Source: Corallococcus sicarius | GTDB lineage: Bacteria; Myxococcota; Myxococcia; Myxococcales; Myxococcaceae | Reading direction: 5' to 3' | DNA length: 43,151 nt | Assembly (NCBI RefSeq): GCF_003611735.1 | Contig: NZ_RAWG01000048.1 | Coordinates: 1 to 43,151, forward strand | Notes under the pieces: generated by a model | Told to the model about the DNA's origin: nothing | The model's database searches: none | What the model saw: only the letters and a program-made list of their open reading frames with translations | In this document: one piece after another, positions 1 through 8,604 of the stretch | Numbering within the stretch: position 1 is the first letter of the stretch | Layout: each line of letters starts with the position of its first letter | Program-made: the position numbers and the translations under genes

Positions 1-1505
1 GGCCGGAGGGCGGGCCCCCGCTGCCGGAGCCCTGGGGCGCGTCGCGCCGTTCGCCGCGCATCCGCCAGGTGACGCTCTCCGGGCCCGTGGACCTCGCCCG
101 CGCGCTGCGGGCGGGGGCGCAGGCCGCGAGCGGGGACTTCGTGGGCGTGCTGGGCGCGGAGGACACGCTCGCGCCCCATGCGCTGGCGGAGGTGGCGCTG
201 GCGCTGGGCGCGGATCCGTCCCTGGACGTCGTCTACGGAGACGAGGACCGGCTGGACGCGCGCGGGCGCCGCACGGCCCCGTTCTTCAAGCCGGACTGGT
301 CGCCGGACCTGCTGCGCTCGGTGGACTACCTGGGCCGGCTGGTGATGGTGCGCCGCGCGCTGGTGGAGTCGGTGGGCGGCTTCCGCGAGGGCTTCCCGGG
401 GGCGGAGGAGTACGACCTGCTCCTGCGCGTCAGTGAAGCCTCCGAGCGCATCGGCCACGTGCCGCACCTGCTCTACCACCGGCGCACGGGGATGGTGGCG
501 CAGGTGTCCCAGGAGGGGCGCCGCGCGCTCGAGGAGCACCTGTCGCGCCGGGGCGAGGACGCGCAGGTGACGGTGCCGGGGCCGGGCCGCTACCGCGTGC
601 GTTACGCCGTGAAGGGCACGCCGAAGGTGTCCATCATCGTCCCGTTCAAGGACCGGCCGGACCTGCTGGAGACGCTGGCGGACACGCTGCTGACGAAGAC
701 GACGTACCCGCACTTCGAATTGCTGCTGGTGTCCAACAACAGCACGCGCCCGGAGACGTTCGCGCTGCTGGACACGCTCACGGACCCGCGCGTGGTGAAG
801 CGCACCTGGGACTTCCCGTTCAACTACCCGGCCATCAACAACTGGGCGGCGGGGCAGGCCACGGGCGAACTGCTGCTGTTCCTCAACAACGACATGGAAG
901 TGGTGGACCCGGGCTGGCTCACGGAGCTGGTGTCCCAGGCGCAGCGCCCGGAGGTGGGCGCGGTGGGGGCGAAGCTCCTCTTCCCGGAAGGCACCGTGCA
1001 GCACGCGGGCGTCGTCGTGGGGATGACGGGCATGGCGGGGCACCCCTTCTGGCGCCTGCCGGACGGGCCCATCTCCACGCCCTTCGGGCACACGGAGTGG
1101 GTGCGCAACTGGCTGTCCGTCACCAGCGCGTGCGTGATGATCCGCCGGCCCCTCTTCGAAGCACTGGGCGGCTTCGACGAGCGCTTCCTGCTGTGCGGCA
1201 GCGACGTGGACCTGGGCCTGCGCCTGAATGCCCAGGGCCTGCGCGTGGTGTGCACGCCCTTCGCGCGCGTGGTGCACCACGAGTCCGCCAGCCGCCGCAC
1301 GGACGCGATTCCGGAGCCGGACTACTGGCGCTCCTTCACGTCCTACCGGCCGTGGTTGAAGCGGGGCGACCCCTACTACAACCCCAACCTCACGCTGCTG
1401 TCGGGGGACTGCGACCTGCGCCGGCACGCCGAGGATGGCGAGGCGCTGGCGGTGCGCACGCTGGCCCACGAAGTGCCCAGCGCGCGCCGTCCGTCGACGA
1501 AGTAG
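1..1505 (+). CDS. Two-domain family-2 glycosyltransferase, 5' end outside window
   Basis: The frame is open from base 3 to the TAG at 1503-1505, so the gene begins outside the window; the GTG at 69 is internal. Numbering from that codon, residues 1-140 are the end of one GT-A domain (GAED near 29-33, VVYGDED near 54-60). A second complete GT-A domain starts near 186 with SIIVPFKDR, carries the NNDME metal/nucleotide-sugar motif at 273-277, and a GSDVDLGLRL acceptor-side motif farther on. Family knowledge: tandem GT2 enzymes of this kind are often rhamnosyl- or other polysaccharide transferases acting at the cytoplasmic face of the membrane. The rfbBDAC genes at 8605-11952 make dTDP-rhamnose a reasonable donor, but that is inference. 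It converges with the HAD gene that ends at 1542. Confidence 0.88.
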   Translation, partial: PEGGPPLPEPWGASRRSPRIRQVTLSGPVDLARALRAGAQAASGDFVGVLGAEDTLAPHALAEVALALGADPSLDVVYGDEDRLDARGRRTAPFFKPDWSPDLLRSVDYLGRLVMVRRALVESVGGFREGFPGAEEYDLLLRVSEASERIGHVPHLLYHRRTGMVAQVSQEGRRALEEHLSRRGEDAQVTVPGPGRYRVRYAVKGTPKVSIIVPFKDRPDLLETLADTLLTKTTYPHFELLLVSNNSTRPETFALLDTLTDPRVVKRTWDFPFNYPAINNWAAGQATGELLLFLNNDMEVVDPGWLTELVSQAQRPEVGAVGAKLLFPEGTVQHAGVVVGMTGMAGHPFWRLPDGPISTPFGHTEWVRNWLSVTSACVMIRRPLFEALGGFDERFLLCGSDVDLGLRLNAQGLRVVCTPFARVVHHESASRRTDAIPEPDYWRSFTSYRPWLKRGDPYYNPNLTLLSGDCDLRRHAEDGEALAVRTLAHEVPSARRPSTK

Positions 1506-1541
1506 CTCGCCGGCTCGTCGCCGGCTCGGAGTCTCGCGTCG

Positions 1542-3866
1542 CTAGCGGATGGCCCGCCAGGTGAACCAGGCGTCGTAGGCCAGGTTCGCCAGGGGCAGGC
1601 CGCTGCGCCTCACCACGCCGTCGCGCCAGGAGTTGGTCTCGAAGGCCTTCCACGCTTCCTTCAGGGCGCCCTTCACCGAGCCGGCCTGGGTCAGCTTCTT
1701 CAGCTCCAGCTTGAGGCCGAAGGTGGTGATTTCATGCACCCCGAAGCTCTCCACGTGGGAGTACTTGAGGAACTCGTGGGCCTCCTCGTCCGTGGGGTAG
1801 CGCGTGTAGCGCAGCAGCTCCTGGAGCGTGCCCGGCTTCAGCTCGTCCGCGGTGAAGCGCAGCAGCGGTGACAGGCGCGCGTAGTCCCGCGCGTAGTCGT
1901 AGATGCCTTCCTGCACCCGGCGGAAGAAGCGCGCGGCGTTGTCCTTCTCCTGCTCGTGGTGGACCAGCTCCGGCATGGGCAGTCGCGGCGCCCACGGGTT
2001 CTGCCCGTAGCGCAGGGTGCTGCCGTGGTTCGCCGTGGTGATCATCTCGAAGATGGCGGTGTTGCGCAGGAAGTCCGCCTCCTCCAGGTCGCGCCGCCGC
2101 AGGTCCGACAGGTAGCCGTACTTGAAGGACTTCTTCGCCAGCGGCTGACCGTCCGGGACGTAGGCCAGGTAGAAGCCGTGCAGCTCCGGGAAGCGCGGCG
2201 CGTGCTCGAAGGCGCGCATCAGGTTGTCCTGCATGCTGCCCTTCCACCCGATGTCCACGAGCGCCGTGCGCTTGAGGCCCATCAGCCCGCGGTACTCCAG
2301 GTAGCGCGTGAGCGCGGCGCGGGCCTCGTCGCGGCGGTGGTGGAAGGCCACGCGCACGCGGCGCGACGCGAGGAAGCGCTGGAAACCCTCGTCCTTCGTC
2401 GGCTCCACGATGGGGCGGTCCGGGTCGGTGAGGCCGCACTCGGCCGCCAGCCGGATGAACTCGTCCTGGGGCAGCGACAGGTTCTTGAGCAGGCCGCGCA
2501 GCGACTGCCGGCTGTACTGGCGCCAGAAGCGGTGCACCTCCTCCCAGCTCAGCTCCCGCATGGACGCGAGGATGGTGGAGGCGCGGCTGACGAACAGGTA
2601 GTGCGCCTTCGGCACCCGGCGGAACAGGCCGGAGTCCTTCAGGATGGCGAACACCTTGAGCAGCGTCAGGCCCTCGCGCGCGAGGAAGTAGACGTGGTCG
2701 ATGCCCAGCTTCTCCGAGCGCTCGATGACGTCCACCACGAAGGCCACGAGCCCCGGCGCCAGCGTGCGGCCCAGCTGGTAGCTGGGGTCGTCCTCGTAGT
2801 CGCGCACGTGGCGGGCCTCGTTGCCCAGCACGACGTCCACGTAGTGCGCGGCCCAGTACGGGTTCTGCTCCACGGCCTTCTGGGCGATCTCCAGCCGGCG
2901 GCGGCGCTGCTTCTCGTCCGGGTCCTCCACCTTCAGCGTGGCGATGCCCAGCCGGCGCGGCTGCACGTTGTCCGCGTTCTCGTCGTCACCGACGAAGAAG
3001 AGCTGACCGGGCTGCAGGCCCTCGCGCTCCAGCACGCGCGGGAAGAGGCGGCCCGTCGCCTTGCGCAGCCCCTCGTCGATGGAGACGTAGCCCGCGTCGA
3101 AGTACTGCTCCAGCCCGCAGTGGCGCAGCAGCTCCCGCAGCAGCGGGGCGGACAGGTACATGTCGCTGACGAAGATGAGCCGCTTGCCCTGCGCCTTGAG
3201 CGCGGCGAGCAGCTCCGGGATGCCCGGCGCGGGCCGCAGCGCGCACTTCTCCAGCTCCATTTCCAGCGCGCGCAGCTCCGCCGCCATGCGCGAGCGGTGG
3301 GGCTCCACCGGCACCCAGCTTCCGGCCCAGCGCCGCAGCAGCTCCTCGAAGTCCACCTCGTTGTCGCGCCCCTGGGCCACCTGCTCCGCGGCGACCTCCA
3401 TCTCCAGGACGAAGCGGCGCTGGCGCACCTCGGCCACGGTGGGCATGCGCTCCGGGTGCAGCAATTCCTGGAGCCGCGACACGAAGCCTCGCGCCACGGC
3501 CGTCTTCAGCCACTCGCCCTCCACGCTGCGCACCACCAGCGTGTTGAAGACGTCGAAGCCCACCACGTCGTAGCCCGCCGTCAACGTCAGCAGGCGCTCC
3601 TGCAACGTGGCGAAGGGCGCGGACTCCACGGTGATGGCGTCGCCCGTGCGCAGCAGGCGCGAGGCCTGGGACAGCCCCTCCACCAGCTCCGGGGGCAGGG
3701 CCTCCGACGTGAGCACCGACATGCGCTCGGCGGCGCTCGCGCGGGGCTGCTTCGTGGCGGCGGGCGCGCCCTTCTGCATCAGGTACAGGTCGCGCGCGGC
3801 CTCCACAGCCCAACGCTGGAGGGAGGGAAGCAGCGCGGCCGCTGCGGGTTCACGGCGGGCATTCAT
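1542..3866 (-). CDS. COG5610-type HAD-superfamily protein of polysaccharide locus
   Basis: 774 aa, last gene of the leftward set, starting 21 bases after the stop of the preceding gene. Residues about 98-330 form a HAD core: motif I is DVFNTLVVR from D105, motif II is VSDMYLS near 231, motif IV is GDDENADN near 298. The C-terminal 440 residues match no fold I recognise, but the overall architecture resembles the predicted HAD hydrolases of COG5610 that sit in surface-sugar gene clusters. The residue two after the putative nucleophile D105 is Phe, not the acid/base Asp of canonical HAD phosphatases, and the next position is Asn where relatives usually have Asp. Phosphatase activity is therefore uncertain; a regulatory or transfer role linked to glycan assembly is possible. 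Confidence 0.75.
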   Translation of the reverse strand: MNARREPAAAALLPSLQRWAVEAARDLYLMQKGAPAATKQPRASAAERMSVLTSEALPPELVEGLSQASRLLRTGDAITVESAPFATLQERLLTLTAGYDVVGFDVFNTLVVRSVEGEWLKTAVARGFVSRLQELLHPERMPTVAEVRQRRFVLEMEVAAEQVAQGRDNEVDFEELLRRWAGSWVPVEPHRSRMAAELRALEMELEKCALRPAPGIPELLAALKAQGKRLIFVSDMYLSAPLLRELLRHCGLEQYFDAGYVSIDEGLRKATGRLFPRVLEREGLQPGQLFFVGDDENADNVQPRRLGIATLKVEDPDEKQRRRRLEIAQKAVEQNPYWAAHYVDVVLGNEARHVRDYEDDPSYQLGRTLAPGLVAFVVDVIERSEKLGIDHVYFLAREGLTLLKVFAILKDSGLFRRVPKAHYLFVSRASTILASMRELSWEEVHRFWRQYSRQSLRGLLKNLSLPQDEFIRLAAECGLTDPDRPIVEPTKDEGFQRFLASRRVRVAFHHRRDEARAALTRYLEYRGLMGLKRTALVDIGWKGSMQDNLMRAFEHAPRFPELHGFYLAYVPDGQPLAKKSFKYGYLSDLRRRDLEEADFLRNTAIFEMITTANHGSTLRYGQNPWAPRLPMPELVHHEQEKDNAARFFRRVQEGIYDYARDYARLSPLLRFTADELKPGTLQELLRYTRYPTDEEAHEFLKYSHVESFGVHEITTFGLKLELKKLTQAGSVKGALKEAWKAFETNSWRDGVVRRSGLPLANLAYDAWFTWRAIR

Positions 3867-3887
3867 CTGCTTCCGGTGTCCTTGGCT

Positions 3888-4925
3888 CTAGTTGGGGACG
3901 GCCGCGAGGGAGCGGCTGGGACGCGTGACCTTCTCCGCGCCGAGGGATTCCGGGGCGGCCTCCGCGACGCGAGGAGGTTCCACGGTGACGGACGCCACCG
4001 GGGGGGACGGGCGCGAGGACGTCAATGACGCCAGGTGCGCCACGGGATCCGCGAACAGGTGCGCGTCGTGGAGCACGCGCTGGAAGCACGCGGAGGCATC
4101 GAACGCCTCGCGCATCTTCTGCCAGGCCCGGATGCGCACCGCGCGGAACGACACGGGCATGCGCAGGACTTCATCCATCGCGCGCGCCCAATGGCTGTCC
4201 GGCCGGTAGAGGAACTCGTCCTCCGGCTCCACGTACCAGTCGGAGGCGAAGACCGTGTCCGCGATGACGAGCAGCCCGTGCGCCATCGCCAGGAGGGGCA
4301 GCGGATCAAACCGGCCCATCAGGTCGCGCGACGTGTACACCAGCGTCCCCGCCTGCTCCAGCGTCCGGGTGACCTCGTCGGGCGTGGCGTGCGCGGACAG
4401 GATGTCCACGGGGGCGACCTTGCGCAGGGCCTCCAGGGCCTCCGGCGTCGGGCTGGCCCAGTCCGCCACCAGCACGCGCCGGCTGTCCAGCCGCGGGCCC
4501 GTGGCGCAGCGGGCGGTGTCCACCGGCAGGGGCAGCGTCTGCAAGAGCGGCAGCCGCGAAAGCTCCGGCGACGTGGGCTTCTCCAGGTAGGTGAGCCAGC
4601 GGAAGCCCTCCACGTCCGGGCCCGACGTGCGCGACAGCAACTCAATCTCCGCCGCGCTGAACAGCGGCGAGGGGATGATGCCGATGCGCATGGCGCCGGG
4701 CAGGCGCGCCGCGAACTCCGGCGTGACGTCCTGGGGACGGAAGACGAGCGTCGCGTCCGCGCCCCACGTGCGGGCCGCGTCGATGGCGGCCTCCCACTGG
4801 CCGGCCGTCACCGGGAAGAAGCGGACCTGCGCCCACGTCGCCTGGAGGGGCACGTGCGGCTCGAAGGCCGGCTCGCCCAGGAAGGCGACGCGCTGGAGGG
4901 TGGGGGAGGGCGGATGGACTCTCAT
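3888..4925 (-). CDS. GT-B-like protein, probable glycosyltransferase
   Basis: 345 aa starting with MRVHPPSP. The ATG at 4923-4925 overlaps the TGA of the upstream glycosyltransferase (4922-4924), so the two are translationally coupled; this decides the start over longer in-frame possibilities. The C-terminal half, with a stretch around FDPLPLLAMAHG followed by a helical tail, resembles the nucleotide-sugar-binding half of GT-B enzymes such as CgeB-type transferases. The N-terminal half is less recognisable. The last 40 residues are Pro/Ser/Glu-rich and probably disordered. Function is inferred from weak fold resemblance plus location, so read it as a candidate glycosyltransferase or accessory subunit of the 4922-6196 enzyme. 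Confidence 0.72.
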   Translation of the reverse strand: MRVHPPSPTLQRVAFLGEPAFEPHVPLQATWAQVRFFPVTAGQWEAAIDAARTWGADATLVFRPQDVTPEFAARLPGAMRIGIIPSPLFSAAEIELLSRTSGPDVEGFRWLTYLEKPTSPELSRLPLLQTLPLPVDTARCATGPRLDSRRVLVADWASPTPEALEALRKVAPVDILSAHATPDEVTRTLEQAGTLVYTSRDLMGRFDPLPLLAMAHGLLVIADTVFASDWYVEPEDEFLYRPDSHWARAMDEVLRMPVSFRAVRIRAWQKMREAFDASACFQRVLHDAHLFADPVAHLASLTSSRPSPPVASVTVEPPRVAEAAPESLGAEKVTRPSRSLAAVPN

Positions 4926-6196
4926 GACAGGACTCGCGTGAGGCGCGCGCGGACGGACTTCTTGAAGTCGTCGGACACCAGCTTCTGCAGCGCGCGGACG
5001 GGGCGGGACTTCTTGAACTGGCGGTAGCGCTCCAGCAGCACCTGCTCGCCGGGCCCCACGTACGGGTGCAGCGACGAGTGGCCCCGCTCCCCGCGCCACA
5101 CGTCATCCAGCCAGTGGCCGTGCATCGTGGACATCGCCGCCAGCGCGGGGCGCAGGTGCGCGTTCGTCCAGCCTTCCGCGTGCAGCGCCTCCAGGCCGGA
5201 GGCCACCTGGCGCGTGCTCGAGTCCCAGTCCGTGAACGCCTTCGCGGTGGCGAGCGCGTTCGTGCGCAGGTGCGCGAGGTACGCGGGCTGCGTGCTCAAC
5301 AGCTGCAGGAACTGGACGATCTGCCGGCGGTTGTACGGCTCCACCAGGAGCGAGTTCTGCCCGTGCACCATGTACTCGTCGGTGCCGGTGACGGTGTACG
5401 TGATGGCGGTGCCGCCCTGGGAGAACATCTCCAGCGGCGGGCCGAACATGCCCTCCACGCGGGAGAGCTTCAGCAGCACGTCGTACTGGCCGTAGACCTG
5501 GTGCACCTGGTTGATGGGGATGCGCTCGTGCACCTGCACCGGCTGCCCGCCCACGGTGGGCTTCTCCCCGCCGGACGACGACGCCAGCCACCCCGTCTCG
5601 AACTGGACGCCTTGTTCGGCTGCCAGCTCCAGCACCTCGAACGTCTCCGGGACGCCCTTGAACCCCACGCCCCAGGGGCCCTCCACCAGCACGCGCAGCT
5701 TGCCGTCGCGCCGGGGCGGGGCCTGCACGCAGGGGAAGTGCTCGCGGGACAGGCCGTTCTGCACGTAGAGCGTCTTGCCCTCCGGCTGGAGCGTCTGGAT
5801 GAACTCCACCAGCCACTTCGCCTCGGTGACGAAGAGCAGGGGCAGCGAGTACGTCTGCCGGTTGAGCAGCTTGTAGTGGCGCTCCGCGTGGAAGCGCGAC
5901 TCCAGGCTCTGGTTCAGGTAGCCGTACACCCGGGCGTTGACGCGCCACAGGTCGTAGAAGGTGATCCACCAGGTGGCCAGCGCGAAGTCGAAGGACTCGC
6001 CCTCGGCCTCCGCCAGCGAACGCCGTGGGATGTCCGCAAGCCGCGGGTGCCACAGCGGATACGTCAGCGTGACGGGGCCCGGGGTGACGAGGACGACCTC
6101 ATGGCCAAGGTCCTGCAGCCGTGAGGCGTATTCGAGGATGACGTTGGAACCACCGGAGATATTGGCGATGTCACCAACGAGGAACCCGATCTTCAT
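4922..6196 (-). CDS. GT-B (family 4-like) glycosyltransferase
   Basis: 424 aa. The N-terminus MKIGFLVGDIANISGGSNV is the first beta strand and Gly-rich loop typical of GT4 enzymes. The C-terminal half has SRVEGMFGPPLEMFSQGGT, a form of the E-x7-E signature that binds the donor nucleotide sugar. The middle contains a typical Rossmann linker (LRVLVEGPWGVGFKG). It is the first gene of the leftward 6196-1542 run and overlaps the next start by ATGA. A candidate promoter lies at 6322-6351. It is expected to act in the cytoplasm on a lipid-linked or protein-linked sugar; donor and acceptor cannot be read from the sequence. Confidence 0.87.
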   Translation of the reverse strand: MKIGFLVGDIANISGGSNVILEYASRLQDLGHEVVLVTPGPVTLTYPLWHPRLADIPRRSLAEAEGESFDFALATWWITFYDLWRVNARVYGYLNQSLESRFHAERHYKLLNRQTYSLPLLFVTEAKWLVEFIQTLQPEGKTLYVQNGLSREHFPCVQAPPRRDGKLRVLVEGPWGVGFKGVPETFEVLELAAEQGVQFETGWLASSSGGEKPTVGGQPVQVHERIPINQVHQVYGQYDVLLKLSRVEGMFGPPLEMFSQGGTAITYTVTGTDEYMVHGQNSLLVEPYNRRQIVQFLQLLSTQPAYLAHLRTNALATAKAFTDWDSSTRQVASGLEALHAEGWTNAHLRPALAAMSTMHGHWLDDVWRGERGHSSLHPYVGPGEQVLLERYRQFKKSRPVRALQKLVSDDFKKSVRARLTRVLS

Positions 6197-6321
6197 GCCT
6201 TGGCAACTCGCGTCGTGGGCTGGATTGCAGCCCGGAGGAAACGATTCGCCGCCGCCGTTGATTCTCCCCGTGGCATCCCCCTCAGGTCTGACATGAACGA
6301 GGCAGGCGAAGCGAGCGGTCG

Positions 6322-6351
6322 ATGTAGCCCGAAGAATGTCCCTGCGTCAAC
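6322..6351 (-). promoter_or_regulatory. Candidate sigma-70-type promoter for the 6196-1542 operon
   Basis: On the minus strand TTGACG (6346-6351) is followed after 18 bases by TACATC (6322-6327). This gives a leader of about 120 bases to the ATG at 6196. The 208-base gap 6197-6404 is otherwise featureless and has no convincing ORF. The -10 match is partial, so this is a guess from spacing and position. Confidence 0.32.
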
Positions 6352-6404
6352 GCCCGGACACAGCCCGCGCATGGTTGCCGCCCGTCGAGCAAGCACCCAT
6401 GCGC

Positions 6405-6860
6405 TCAGTGTGAGGACGCACCGGGATCGTCCTTCTCCAACTGCTTCAGTCGCGCGTCCAGCTCGCGGCGCCAGAGCGCCTGGGAACGGGCGTGTTCGCG
6501 CTGGTTCTCGATGACGACGGTGAGGGCGTCCAGGATGGCTTCGTTGAAGTGCACCTGGCGGCGCAGCACCTCGTTGATGAAGGGCTGGAACGCGCCCCGG
6601 AAGGTTCGCTTGGCGAACACCAGCACGGGCCCCACCACCGGCCGGTGCGACGTCGCGGGCTCCACGTAGCGCACGTCCGCCTTGGCCCGCGCCTCCAGCA
6701 GCAGCGCCGGCCACAGCCCCGCGACGGGGGCGCGCAGGGACGCCGTGAGGGTGCGGCGCAGCGTGTCCCGCATGGCGGTGGTGGGTTCGGGGAGGCGCTC
6801 CGTGGCGGCGGCCACGGCCTGGGCCGTGGGGTCGAGCGTGAGCAGGTCCTCAGCGTGCAT
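6405..6860 (-). CDS. Small helical protein of glycosyltransferase locus
   Basis: 151 aa, overlapping the end of the upstream GT-B gene by 11 bases (6850-6860), hence coupled to it. It is mostly helical. The middle (residues about 68-115) has a Lys/Arg-bearing amphipathic stretch, VLVFAKRTFRGAFQPFINEV, followed by RQVHFNEAILDAL. A similar basic amphipathic segment followed by an N-rich helix occurs as an N-terminal linker in some myxobacterial and proteobacterial surface-sugar methyltransferases and glycosyltransferases. Here it appears as a free-standing gene. I infer a membrane-associating or scaffolding accessory protein; no catalytic motif is visible. The C-terminus is charged and coiled-coil-like (RRELDARLKQLEKDD). 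Confidence 0.7.
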   Translation of the reverse strand: MHAEDLLTLDPTAQAVAAATERLPEPTTAMRDTLRRTLTASLRAPVAGLWPALLLEARAKADVRYVEPATSHRPVVGPVLVFAKRTFRGAFQPFINEVLRRQVHFNEAILDALTVVIENQREHARSQALWRRELDARLKQLEKDDPGASSH

Positions 6861-8490
6861 GGCGGCTGCCTCGTTTCTTCGATGCCAGCGACCGGACCAG
6901 CATGTCCGCCGTCGCGTGGATGTCCGCGCGGTTCAGCTCCAACAGCCGGGTGCCCAGATGATGCCGGGCGGACTCGATCGCCGTCTCATCGGATGACGCG
7001 GCCGCGTCGCGCACGCCCCAGCCGCGGCGGCCCACGTCCTGCAACAGGGCCTGCGCCACCGCCGTGTCCGTGCCCAGCAGCACCACGGCCCCCGTCGAGG
7101 CCCGCACCGCCGTCTCCAGGGACGACGAACCGGGGAGCGGCTCCGGCGTGGGACCCACGGGCTGGTCCGGTGTGAAGTGCCAGACAGGCGCCCCCTCGGT
7201 CGTCTGGGGACCGAGCGAGAGGCTGGGCTCCTCCCCCCGGGCCCGCAGGGCCAACATGCGCGCCTCGGGCAGGCGCCGCTGCAGCTCGCGCGCGAGCCGG
7301 GACATGGGGGCATCCGGCCGCGTCACGAAGCCGGGGCACACGAGCTCGACGGGGGGCGCGGCGGGGACGGTGGCCTGTTCGGGCATGCGGCCTTCGAGGC
7401 CGCCCTGCAGGGCGGTGCGCACCTGGGCGGCCACGGCCTCCTGGGAGAGGCTGGCGACGCGGGCTCGCTGCGCGGCGAGGACCTGCTGGCGCAGGGCCGG
7501 CTCCCGCTCCAGCACGGCGAGCAGCTGCGCCACGTCCAGGGGGTCGCGCGACAGCGTGGTGAGGCCCGCGCCGCCCATCGTCTCCGGGACGGCGGCGGCG
7601 CCATACGCGACGACGGGGACGTCGCGGTACATGGCCTCCAGCAGGGGGACTCCGAAGCCCTCGTGGCGGCTCATGGACAGGTACGCGGTGGCGGAGGCGA
7701 AGCAGGCGGAGAGCTGGGCGGCGCTCACGCGGCCCATGAACCGGATGTGCTCCGGGCCGAGCAGGTCCTTGAGGCCGTGCAGGAAGCCGCCGTAGGGCGC
7801 GTCGCGGTGGATGTTGCCCGCGACGAGCAGGCGGCTTTTGGGCTGGTACAGGCGCTGGTACGCGGTGAAGACGCGCAGCACGTCGTCCACGTACTTGCTG
7901 GGCACCGCGCGGCCCACGAAGAGGATGTTGGAGAAGCCGTCGTCCAGCTCCCCGAGCAGCGCGGGGTCCGGCGGCGTGTCGAACGCGTCCCAGTCAATGG
8001 CGAAGGGCAGCACGTCCACGTGCCGGTAGCCCGCGGCGACGAGCTCCTCCGCGCTGAAGCGCGAGTAGGCGAACGCGCCGTCCACATGGGGGCGCAGGGC
8101 GAGCAGCTCCAGGCGGGCCGCGTCGCAGGAGAGCACCGCGCCGCGGTCGAAGCCCGCGAAGAGCCGGGCGGGCGTGATGTTGTGGTAGACGAGCAGCTTC
8201 CTGCCGCGCGAGCGCGCGATGAGCGGCACCTGCTTCGATTCGAAGCTGTGGTGGATGAGCAGCACCGTGTCGCGCGTGGACTCGCGCGGGTAGCTCTTGG
8301 CCGAGCGCACCTGGTCGCGGCACGCGTCGTCCCAGGACTCCGCGTAGATTTCGGACGTGTGGCCCCAGGAGCGCAGCAGGCTCTGGAGGTAGCGCACCTG
8401 GTTACCAATCGCATCGCCCCAGGCCAGCCGGGCGACCAGTTGATGGATGTGCAAGGGACCGCCTGAGCCGAGAGGATGTCGCTGCTGCAC
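6850..8490 (-). CDS. GT-B (family 4) glycosyltransferase with C-terminal extension
   Basis: 546 aa from a GTG at 8488-8490, which has AAGG about ten bases upstream. A second candidate start is the TTG at 8452-8454, which would give the N-terminus MHIHQLVARLAWGDAIGN; family members often begin with this kind of sequence, so the true protein may be 534 aa. The catalytic region ends with MSRHEGFGVPLLEAMYRDVPVV, the standard E-x7-E GT4 signature, and the linker LLVAGNIHRD precedes it. Residues after about 380 form an extra 165-residue tail with a second weak Rossmann-like pattern (VELVCPGFV, GAVVLLGTDT), unusual for the family. The gene is divergent from rfbB; the 114-base gap carries direct repeats at 8500-8529. 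Confidence 0.87.
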   Translation of the reverse strand: MQQRHPLGSGGPLHIHQLVARLAWGDAIGNQVRYLQSLLRSWGHTSEIYAESWDDACRDQVRSAKSYPRESTRDTVLLIHHSFESKQVPLIARSRGRKLLVYHNITPARLFAGFDRGAVLSCDAARLELLALRPHVDGAFAYSRFSAEELVAAGYRHVDVLPFAIDWDAFDTPPDPALLGELDDGFSNILFVGRAVPSKYVDDVLRVFTAYQRLYQPKSRLLVAGNIHRDAPYGGFLHGLKDLLGPEHIRFMGRVSAAQLSACFASATAYLSMSRHEGFGVPLLEAMYRDVPVVAYGAAAVPETMGGAGLTTLSRDPLDVAQLLAVLEREPALRQQVLAAQRARVASLSQEAVAAQVRTALQGGLEGRMPEQATVPAAPPVELVCPGFVTRPDAPMSRLARELQRRLPEARMLALRARGEEPSLSLGPQTTEGAPVWHFTPDQPVGPTPEPLPGSSSLETAVRASTGAVVLLGTDTAVAQALLQDVGRRGWGVRDAAASSDETAIESARHHLGTRLLELNRADIHATADMLVRSLASKKRGSRHAR

Positions 8491-8499
8491 GCGCGCGTT

Positions 8500-8529
8500 C
8501 CCTTACAACCGTCCTGCCCGCCCTTACAA
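8500..8529. promoter_or_regulatory. Pair of 9-bp direct repeats in divergent intergenic region
   Basis: CCCTTACAA occurs at 8500-8508 and again at 8521-8529, exactly 21 bases apart, which places both copies on the same face of the helix. They lie between the divergent glycosyltransferase (start 8490) and rfbB (start 8605). On the minus strand each reads TTGTAAGGG. The copy nearer 8490 may double as a ribosome-binding site. A role as a tandem operator is inference. Confidence 0.4.
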
Positions 8530-8545
8530 GCGGGGTTGACGCGCC

Positions 8546-8574
8546 TTGACGGAGGCTCCTCCGCACAGTAGCCA
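8546..8574 (+). promoter_or_regulatory. Candidate promoter for rfbBDAC
   Basis: TTGACG at 8546-8551 is followed after 17 bases by TAGCCA at 8569-8574, leaving a leader of roughly 25 bases before the ATG at 8605. Another TTGACG sits at 8535-8540. The -35 boxes are good, the -10 is weak. A short inverted repeat, GGAGG-CT-CCTCC (8551-8562), lies in the spacer. Confidence 0.3.
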
Positions 8575-8604
8575 GGGCCCCCACGCGTACCCAAGGTCTG
8601 GTGC

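Noticed and set aside
1506-1541. GCCGGC inverted repeat between convergent genes as terminator
   Set aside because: The arms are a self-palindrome of six bases with no T-run; too weak to call.
1956-4028. A 690-codon plus-strand frame opposite the HAD gene
   Set aside because: No motif and antisense to a well-supported gene.
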